In this document: piece by piece, positions 10,534-17,735 of the stretch
Position numbering within the stretch: position 1 is the stretch's first letter
Layout of the letters: each line of letters starts with the position of its first letter
Source: Hepatocystis sp. ex Piliocolobus tephrosceles
Taxonomy: Eukaryota; Apicomplexa; Aconoidasida; Haemosporida; Plasmodiidae
Assembly (NCBI GenBank): GCA_902459845.2
Contig: CABPSV020000382.1
Span: forward strand, 1 to 17,735
DNA: 17,735 nucleotides
Direction of reading: 5' to 3'
Position numbers and translations under genes: made by a program
The notes under the pieces: generated by a model
Databases searched by the model: none
Seen by the model: only the letters and a program-made list of their open reading frames with translations
Told to the model about the DNA's origin: nothing

Positions 10534-10571
<38 letters not shown>

Positions 10572-11013
10572 TTATACAACATAAGCATAACCATAGACAA
10601 ATTTAATTAATTTATTTTCTGTTTTTCAGATATTAACATAATTTGTTATGTATATATGTACGTACATGTACAATTTTTGTAAATTGAATATTTATTTGTT
10701 TAGTTTACTTGGTTACCTATCGATATGTATGTAGGAGTAACGCGCGCCTAACAACCTTTACAGTCTGCTTTGTTACCACATATAAAACAGCGTTTCTTTT
10801 TTTTTTTTTTTTTTACATATTTGCATATGTTTTGTTTGTTTATTTATTTTTTTGTTTTATACCTTTATACGCCTTTGCACATAGATATATACATAGATAT
10901 ATACATAGGTATCTACATAGATATATACATAGATATATACATAGATATATACATAGATATATACATAGGTATATACATAGATATATACATCCGGTTAAGA
11001 CAACCCCCCATAT
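10144..11013. other. Convergent intergenic region with microsatellites
   Basis: It separates the 3' ends of the unknown gene (+) and the VTC gene (-). Contents are a T-run at about 10172-10199, a (TTA/TTC)n tract at about 10199-10290, a 9-bp TTATGTTAA-type repeat at about 10285-10350, T-runs near 10482-10503 and 10542-10566, and the 12-bp repeat at 10879-10986. Plus-strand reading frames across 10709-11054 are driven by the T-run and the 12-bp repeat and are not credible genes. AG sites at about 10437 and 10629 could be acceptors of untranslated exons, but nothing supports coding sequence. Confidence 0.5.
10879..10986. repeat. 12-bp tandem repeat, 9 copies
   Basis: The unit ACATAGATATAT is repeated nine times. 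Two units carry an A-to-G change (third and eighth; ACATAGG start) and the third also ends in TCT. A period divisible by three leaves all frames open and creates an apparent IHRY-repeat peptide that is not a real gene. The repeat ends 28 bases beyond the VTC stop codon. Confidence 0.95.
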
Positions 11014-14000
11014 TTAAATACTTTGTTGCCAGTGACTGTATACATTTAAAATGACGACAGTTGTTAATGCGAACGTTAAAGTGATTACTAAAATTCCTGG
11101 CCCTACTTTGTCGGTGTAATTTATTGGTTCTTTTTCAGCTAATGCTTTAGATCGTTTTAAATAAACATAAAATGAATAGATAATAAAAAAAATAGCTACA
11201 GGAGCCATAATTATACCAGATATAAAACCATAATAATTAGAAAAGTTGAGTAATGTTATTGAAATAGTAGAAAGTAAGACACTAGTGTTTAACCACTGTA
11301 ATAATGTTCTTTCATTAGCAAAAAATGTTTTAGGATCGACTCGAACTACTGTATTTTTCGGTATTTTTTTTATAAAAATGTTGTCAGTGTTATAAGTGTT
11401 AGAAACAGTTTTAGTATTGGTAGAAGAACTATCATGTATATTTTTTTTTTTTTTGAAAATAGAATTTTTTAAAAAAGTAAAAAATGTGTTCTTATTATTA
11501 TTACTACTATTATTACTTCTGTTATTACTACTGTTATTACTAGCGTTATTTTTATTATAGGAACACTTTTTTTTTCTTTCATCCATTTCGAGTAGTAATG
11601 GTTCACATAAATTTTTATTATACCCAATTAGTTTTTTATTAATATTAATTAAGTTTTTTCTGTTTGTATTAGAAAAAGAATGTGATTGGTTTTTGGAATT
11701 GTAAAACGTATTGTAAGCATTTTTTTTTTTAAGATTAATACTACAACTAATATTATTATTATTATTATTACTATTATTACTATTATTACTATTATTATTA
11801 TTATTATTATTTCTGCTTTTCACTTTATTTGAATTATTTTCATATATTTCATTATCTATTGAATGAAAAGAGTAATTTTTTTTTTTTATTTCATCTCTGA
11901 ATATAAGTTCACTGGCATGTGCTATTCTTGCAGATGCTCCTGTATATGTAATACTGTTTTTACAATCATCACTTTTTATTATATTAAAATTCATAGATTT
12001 TAAATTATTATTTAAATTTAATTTAATATTATCAGAATTGTTACATTTTGTATGACTGATCTGGTAGTTATCATTATCACTACACCCACTACATCCGTTA
12101 TGTCCGTTATAGTGTTTATTGTTTCGTCGGTCGTTTTTTCCTGTTTTTTTTTTTTTTTTTTTATTATTTTCGAATTGTATTAAATTGGAAAATGTATAAA
12201 AATGCCAATGTGGATAAGTAGTTATGTTTTGGGGATATATAAGGGATATACCTTCAAGAAAAGAAGAGAATCCCCAAACCTCTGTCATAATACCCAAATT
12301 ATTTAATTTAGCAATTAAGTTATTATATGTGTTTGTTTTTTTTGTACTAATGTCAAAAATGGCATAATTAAAATAACAGTATTTTTTGTTTTGTAAATTG
12401 TTTGTTTTGCTTCGTAAATTGTTTGTTTTGTTTCGTAAATTGTTTGTTTTGTTTCGTAAATTGTTTGTTTTGTTTATTTTGTTTGTTTTATCTGATTGTT
12501 CTTTTTTGTTAGATTTTATACTTTTATTATGTATGTTACATTTTTTAATTTGTATTGATTCGTCTTGATTAGAATGCCAACCTTGACTAACTTCTTCATA
12601 ATAACTAGGTTGGCTAGGTTGTTCAGATTGGCTAGAATTATCGGAGTAACTAGACTGATTGTTTACTTCACATGTTTCAACATCTCCATTGTAAATACCA
12701 TCTTTTTCCTCCTTTTCATCATCTATTTCATTATCACTATAAATATTTTTTTTATCTGTATGAGCCCAATAACGTATATTTTCATCAATATATCCTGTAG
12801 TATATTTATTACTAACATATAACCTTTTTAATTTACTTTTTAAATAACTTTTTAGTTTTTTTTTTTTTATTTCGGTAATACATTCGTTTAGGGACTTCAA
12901 TGCATCATGGTCACAGTTTTTGTTGTTTGTACTTTTTTTTTTATTCAAATTATTTTTATCATAATCATATTTATTTTGTTCTGTTTCGATTATACAATCA
13001 GATGTTGTAATTATATGATATTCGGAATTATTTTTTTTTTGTTTCTTCTTTATAATTCCATTTTTTTTTTCTCCTTTTTCTTCCTTTCCACTTTCTTCCT
13101 CTCCACTTTCTTCCTTTCCACTTTCTTCCTTTCCACTTTCTTCCTTTCCACTTTCTTCCTCTCCACTTTCTTCCTTTCCACTTTCTTCCTTTCCACTTTC
13201 TTCCTTTCCACTTTCTTCCTCTCCACTTTTTTCCTTTCCACTTTTTTCCTTTCCACTTTCTTTTTGTCCTTGTCCATTATATTCCAATTCATTATCTTCT
13301 TGTATCGATTTTTTAAAGTTTTTTATTTCTTTTAAATTATGAAGATTATTTATATTTTTTATGTTTACGTTAACATAATTTAATAAATTGTTATTACTTG
13401 AATAAATATTTTTTTCATTTATATTATGACTAGGTTCATATAAATCAGATGTTTGAACAAACGTTTTAATATTGACATATTTACCATTTATATAGTGATA
13501 CCCCCTTACTCGAATTATTTTATTATTTGTTGTTGTATCATTTTTATTAACAAATGTATTAAATGTATTTAACATGGGGTCATCTAAATAAATCGTGACT
13601 ATATAATTTTCAATTTTATTAATGGATATTATTTCTATTAATTTTTTAATACTAGGGAAATATTCTTGTTCTTTTATATTATAATATTCAAAAACAAAAT
13701 GTTTCGCTAGTTCTATTTTTACATTAATTATATTTTGTAATTCTACAATGTACTTTGTGTTTTTTATATCGTCATCTAATTCGGTTTCTCTCATTTTTGA
13801 TTCCCTCTCTGGTATTTCTATATTTTCTGCTTTTTCCATATTGATATCCCTAGTACTCATAGTAATACTATAACGAACATCCTTAACAATTCTAAAATAT
13901 TTATAACAGATTGATAAAATACATACTAAAAAATTTATATCGTACTGCATAAAAAAACTGTTAAGAACATCACTTAAATAAAATGAAGAACTTACTTTTT

Positions 14001-14786
14001 TGTTATTATGCTTATCGAATTTTTTTGTTATTTTGCAAAATCCAGTAAAATTCAAATTTTTATAATTTTCAAGAAAAATTAATACATCACCAAATTCATT
14101 CAATTTATTCTCTATATTTTGTAAGTCTAAATAAGGATATTCATTTTTATCTTTAAGTTTATAATAATAATTTTCAATCTCCTTAAACCAATTTTTAATT
14201 ATATTTAAACAAAATTTATTAATTTTTTCTAATTCTACATTTAATATATCACAAAAACGTGATTCGCTTGATTTATATTCTCTTCCACTTAAGGCTCTGA
14301 TGTTTCCGAAGTTGGTCGTTACTTCTTTGATGGTGTAAGTTGATGTGTCTTGTCCTGATAAAAAAATAAAAATAAAAATAAAATAAATAAGTAAATATAT
14401 ATAACAGCTTGTTCAAAATTGGTTGTTAGGTTGTTAGGTTGTTAGGTTATTAGGTTATTAGGTTGTTAGGTTGTTAGGTTGTTAGGTTGTTAGGTTGTTA
14501 GGTTGTTAGGTTGTTAGGTTGTTAGGTTGTTAGGTTGTTAGGTTGTTAGGTTGTTAGGTTGTTAGGTTGTTAGGTTGTTAGGTTGTTAGGTTATTAGGTT
14601 GTTAGGTTGTTAGGTTGTTATGGTTATGCACAACTTGAAAGTGTTATGTGTACCATAAAAACAAAAATGTATAGTCAGTATGAAATACGTACAAAAAAAA
14701 AAAAAAAAAAAAAAAAAAACTAATAATACTATATAAATAAAAAAAAAAAAAAAAAAAAAAAGACGTTTTTTTTAATCAATTTGGAT

Positions 14787-14817
<31 letters not shown>

Positions 14818-15069
14818 GTTATATTTTGTTTTTTAAACATACAACAAACAGAAAATTTTATGGGGCATATGTATAGGTAACATAAATAAAAAAAATATAT
14901 ATAAATAAAACAAAATAAAATATAATAGGCAGATAATGAGCAGATAATATAATAAAAATAAGGAATTACCAGTTATAAGTTTTATTACTTTCTTTAGTTC
15001 TTTATATGCAATATAATTTTCCTTGTATCTAGGATCAGCTTTTTCTTGTAGCTTTTTACTGAATTTCAT
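11014..15069 (-). CDS. SPX-VTC vacuolar transporter chaperone protein (VTC2-like), two exons
   Basis: Exons are complement(14970..15069) and complement(11014..14354). The 615-bp phase-1 intron restores Gly34, giving 1146 aa. The SPX domain (about 1-170) opens MKFSKKLQEKADPRYKENY and has YKELKK (Tyr22, Lys26) and LNFTGFCKITKKFDK (about 134-148; Lys141, 144, 145, 148), matching the phosphate/inositol-polyphosphate pocket of SPX proteins. A triphosphate-tunnel (TTM)-like domain is broken into pieces: TIYLDDP (about 287-293) with IRVR (about 314-317), a basic segment near 515-550, and NYAIFDIS...FSSFLEGISLIYP (about 690-755). Asn-rich and KEESG-repeat inserts separate the pieces. The C-terminus (about 1036-1146) is a VTC1/DUF202 domain with VDPKTFFANERTLLQWL and three membrane helices (about 1058-1075, 1076-1098, 1118-1139). 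VTC complexes make polyphosphate at acidocalcisome or vacuole membranes. Acidic/basic TTM catalytic pairs seem lost, suggesting a regulatory subunit. That is inference. Confidence 0.93.
12398..12478 (-). repeat. 21-bp coding repeat in the VTC gene
   Basis: On the minus strand a 21-base unit encodes KTNNLRN about four times, with one R-to-Q and one N-to-S variation. It lies in a low-complexity insert just before the last TTM-like piece of the VTC protein. The unit is a multiple of three, so expansion keeps the frame. Confidence 0.85.
13081..13260 (-). repeat. 15-bp coding minisatellite (KEESG) with 60-bp higher-order period
   Basis: Twelve 15-bp units encode (K/E)E(E/K)SG within the VTC protein, about residues 399-461 including flanking partial units. 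The units are arranged as a 60-bp block of four with one E-first unit each. Blocks 13081-13140 and 13141-13200 are identical, and 13201-13260 differs only by a few C/T changes. This shows duplication of whole four-unit blocks, not only of single units. The insert is strongly charged and probably disordered. Confidence 0.95.
14422..14620 (-). repeat. 8-bp tandem array in the VTC intron, 25 copies
   Basis: The plus strand reads GTTGTTAG repeated; the transcript sense is CTAACAAC. Of 25 units, 22 are identical and three (starting 14446, 14454 and 14590) read GTTATTAG. The array fills a third of the 615-bp intron, about 70 bases inside the 3' acceptor side (acceptor at 14356-14355). Each unit contributes a CTAAC word resembling a splicing branch-point sequence. 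Confidence 0.95.
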
Positions 15070-15096
15070 CTTAACAAATACTTTTGCTTAACAAAT

Positions 15097-15145
15097 ACTT
15101 TTTCAACTTTTTCAAAATAAAAAAAGTTGAAAAAGTTGAAAAAGT
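15097..15145 (-). promoter_or_regulatory. Predicted hairpin in the VTC 5' leader
   Basis: Bases 15097-15113 are the exact reverse complement of 15129-15145 (17 bp), with a 15-base A-rich loop. In transcript orientation the stem ends 27 bases before the ATG at 15069. The stem is mostly A-U with a few G-C pairs, so it is modest in stability, but further copies of the 9-bp repeat upstream offer alternative pairing partners. A regulatory role is inference, and the transcription start is unknown. Confidence 0.5.
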
Positions 15146-15231
15146 TAAAAAAGTTAAAAAAGTTGAAAAGGTTGAAAAGGTTGAAAAAGTTGAAAAAGTT
15201 AAAAAAGTTAAAAAAGTAAAAAAAGTAAAAA
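15121..15231. repeat. 9-bp tandem repeat, about 12 copies
   Basis: Units AAAAAGTTG, AAAAAGTTA, AAAAGGTTG and AAAAAGTAA follow one another. Related variants are grouped, as expected from local duplication. It lies directly upstream of the VTC start codon and supplies one arm of the hairpin there. Confidence 0.9.
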
Positions 15232-15487
15232 AAAATTTTAAAAAATAAAAAAATTAAGTAATAACTTATAAGAATATTCTAGTAGCTTGATTTAAAATAT
15301 ATAATTTTTGAAATTTGTAGGTCCCATGAAGTGGTTTAAAGGAAACTAAATATATGCACATATATATATATATATATATATATGAACATAATTATATATA
15401 ATTTACTGTGATATACATCTTATTACGCTTATGCTACATAATGCTTAAGCTATGTTTTTTTTTTCTTTTTTAGATTAATTATATAAG

Positions 15488-15523
<36 letters not shown>

Positions 15524-15786
15524 ATAAAAATAATAATAAAAAAAAAAATAATAACAATAATAATAATAAAAATAAAATAACGATGAATCGTTCTTATCAC
15601 ATAATTTAAATTTTTTCATTCATTTTTTTTTTTTTTATAAATTGTATATGTATATATCAAATTACGAAATATGCACATTCGTTTATATATGTATACACAT
15701 GGGTATTATACATAAGGATTTTCTATTATTTTAATTTTAATTCGATTTTATTTTATTTTATTTTGTTTTGCCTTATTTTTTTTTGT

Positions 15787-15875
15787 TTTGCTTTATTTTG
15801 CTTTGTTTTATTTTGCTTTGTTTTATTTTGCTTTGTTTTATTTTGCTTTGTTTTATTTTGCTTTGTTTTATTTTG
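15787..15875. repeat. 15-bp tandem repeat, about 6 copies
   Basis: The unit TTTTGCTTTGTTTTA is repeated five times exactly, with a shortened copy first. Flanking TTTTG/TTTTA words continue to about 15920. Non-coding. Confidence 0.85.
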
Positions 15876-16004
15876 CATTGTTTTGTTTTGCCTTATTTTG
15901 TTTTGTTTTATTTTATTTCATTTCTGATGGTTTTAATTTGTTCATTTGAAATAGAGAAAATTGTAGCAATATTTTTTGATAAGCAACTTTTGAAAAAAAT
16001 AAAT

Positions 16005-16180
16005 AAAATGAATAAATAAATAAAATAAATAAATAATAAATAAAATAAATAAATAATAAATAAAATAAATAAATAAATAATAAATAAAATAAATAAATAA
16101 TAAATAAAATAAATAAATAATAAATAAAATAAATAAATAAATAAATAATAAATAAAATAAATAAATGAATAAATAAATAG
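16005..16180. repeat. Compound AAAT/AAATAAT microsatellite array
   Basis: The stretch consists of AAAT tetranucleotides interrupted at regular intervals by AATAATAAATAAAAT, giving a higher-order period of about 22-26 bases repeated some six times. Non-coding, purine-rich on the plus strand. Confidence 0.85.
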
Positions 16181-16925
16181 ATAGTTGAATAAATGAATAA
16201 GTGGATAAATGGAAAAATATTTTGAGCTATAACAGGCTTACACTTAAATAAAAAAATAAGTTGAACTAAGAAAAAGGGAATTCAATTTTCAGCAAATTTA
16301 TAAATCTATATAAAAAAAGGGACAATAAACCATTGTTTGTCTTTTATGTTTGCAATTATGTATGTGGTTTTTCTCCTATTTTTTTTAAAATTTATACTTT
16401 AAAAAAAATTAGAATGAAATAGTTATATTGTGGCATACGTGTAACAGTGGAGGAATTCAGAGAAAATAGAAAAAAAAAAAAAAAAAAAAAAAAAAAATTA
16501 GTGACCTCTATACATTTACATGCTCAACTTTTTATATACACGTAGTCTTATGTTTTTACAAAAACAATTTGAAATAGTAAAAAAAAAAAAATATATAGAA
16601 AAGAACGAACAAGTTACTTTTCTTAATTTAAAAATAAATTTTTTTTTCTTATAAAAAATAAAAAAAAGTTGGAATTTTTTTTATGATAGATTAATTTATT
16701 TGAGATTACAGTTGAATCTGTGATAAATGGGCTAATCATTTATTTCTGCTTTTTAATTTAATAATATATAGCCACTTAATTATATAACCTAACCACTTAT
16801 TTATCAATCACTTATGAAGCCACTTAATTATATATTTATGTAAAGTTTTTGTATATGTGCTTAAAAAAAAAAGTATAGTTTAAACTATTAGATAACCAAA
16901 ATTTATTTAAAATTAATCCATGTAA

Positions 16926-16962
<37 letters not shown>

Positions 16963-17735
16963 CTCTGTTGTTTGAAAACAATGCAAAAAACATTGTCTTT
17001 GCACATGCTATTACAAGTGCGTATACAAATAAAATAGCACACACATATATATATATATATATATAGACGCATATTCTTTTATGTTTGCATTTACAAGTTA
17101 AAAAAAAAAAAAAAAAAAAATGTAAAATTATAGTGTGTGTACTATTTAATGAAGGAATAAAAACAGTAAAGGAAATAGAAGTAGGAATATAAATGTAAGA
17201 GTATAAAATAATGGTAAAACAGTTGCAAGGGTAAAAAAAAAAAAAATAAATGTTGTAGTTCTAAAGGTTTTTTTTTTTTTTTTTTTTAAGTTCTCATAGA
17301 TAAAAGTAGTTGTGTAATTTCCTTTTTTTTTAATAACATTTTTGTAAGGATAATTTTTTTTTTTTTTTTTTTTTCTTTTCTTCTTGAACTTTTTTATTTT
17401 GCTACTGCATAATTTTTTAGCCTTGTGCTAGTATTTGATCGTATTTCTATACAACGTACTATTTCTTCAATTTATTTATAAAATAAAAAAAATAAGTAAA
17501 AAAGATAAACAAAGCCAAGCCAAGTAAAGCAAAGCAAAATGTAGTAGGTCAAAATTAAACAAAATAGAATAAAATAATTATGAAATATAATTGCACACAA
17601 ATAGAACTTTATTTATAAATGTTGCAGAATTTGTTAAAAAAATAAACTGGACAAATTTATATATATATATATGTATATATGCAAGAAAAAAAAAAAAAAA
17701 AAAAAAAAAGAAAGAAATTAATTAATTAATTAATT

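Larger units (their letters stand above)
15232..17735. other. Repeat-rich non-coding stretch upstream of the VTC gene
   Basis: About 2.5 kb in which I see no credible coding sequence, tRNA or rRNA. It holds (AT)n at about 15360-15382, 16930-16959 and 17045-17065, A- and T-runs (15488-15521, 16471-16497, 17101-17120, 17268-17287, 17357-17374, 17685-17709), a 15-bp repeat at 15787-15875, an AAATAAAT-type array at 16005-16180, and (AATT)n at the right edge. The open frames at 15768-16019 and 16836-17072 are repeat by-products. The VTC promoter should lie in the left part; the rest belongs to the flank of a gene beyond the window. Confidence 0.5.

Noticed and set aside
10430..10660. Further coding exons of the unknown gene after the TAG at 10141
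   Set aside because: AG sites at about 10437 and 10629 are followed by A+T-rich sequence that soon meets stops, and the TAG is in frame in a well-supported exon.
10709..11054. Overlapping plus-strand frames with IHRY or IDIY repeats
   Set aside because: Driven by the 12-bp repeat and a T-run, and overlapping the end of the VTC gene on the other strand.
12907..13335. Plus-strand frame with LSTFF repeats
   Set aside because: Antisense shadow of the KEESG array in the VTC coding sequence.
14422..14620. Interstitial telomere repeat
   Set aside because: The unit GTTGTTAG differs from the Plasmodium telomere repeat (GGGTTYA type) and from plain TTAGG arrays; resemblance is partial.
15768..16019. 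83-codon plus-strand frame rich in Phe/Leu/Cys, resembling a membrane peptide
   Set aside because: Comes from the 15-bp TTTTGCTTTGTTTTA repeat; hydrophobicity reflects T-rich codons only.

Overview
The window looks like nuclear DNA of a malaria parasite (Plasmodium). It is very A+T rich, with long poly(A), poly(T) and (AT)n tracts between genes. Introns are short GT-AG introns with poly-pyrimidine acceptors, and proteins carry asparagine/lysine-rich insertions. The gene set (an HslV/ClpQ threonine protease, an SPX-VTC protein with a large low-complexity insert, a Sun-family RNA methyltransferase, an IPI3/WDR18-like WD40 protein) fits an apicomplexan. I recall the P. falciparum HslV and a Sun-family gene lying close together on chromosome 12, so this may be the syntenic locus, but I cannot check that. 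I cannot name the species; the long repeats suggest an A+T-rich lineage such as the malariae, ovale or avian groups.

Layout. 1-507 (-): an exact duplicate of the first part of exon 2 of the neighbouring methyltransferase, cut by the window edge. 838-2087 (-): two-exon RsmB/NOP2/Sun RNA m5C methyltransferase (377 aa). 2088-3142: divergent upstream region. 3143-4552 (+): degenerate WD40 protein, probably IPI3/WDR18. 4553-5942: intergenic, with a 15-bp minisatellite. 5943-7302 (+): five-exon HslV (207 aa) with a mitochondrial-type presequence and catalytic Thr38. 7303-8977: intergenic. 8978-10143 (+): two-exon gene of unknown function (263 aa). 10144-11013: convergent intergenic region with microsatellites. 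11014-15069 (-): two-exon vacuolar transporter chaperone (VTC) protein (1146 aa; SPX, divergent polyphosphate-polymerase-like domain, C-terminal VTC1/DUF202 membrane domain). 15070-17735: no gene seen, repeat-rich.

The genes are ordinary housekeeping loci: RNA modification, ribosome assembly, mitochondrial proteolysis, and phosphate/polyphosphate homeostasis. They do not form an operon or an obvious joint pathway. I found no clearly novel biological system. The best leads are the exact partial gene duplication at the left edge (real tandem duplication or assembly artefact), the 25-copy CCTAACAA array inside the VTC intron, the hairpin just upstream of the VTC start codon, and the apparent loss of polymerase active-site residues in a VTC protein whose inositol-pyrophosphate-sensing SPX pocket looks intact.
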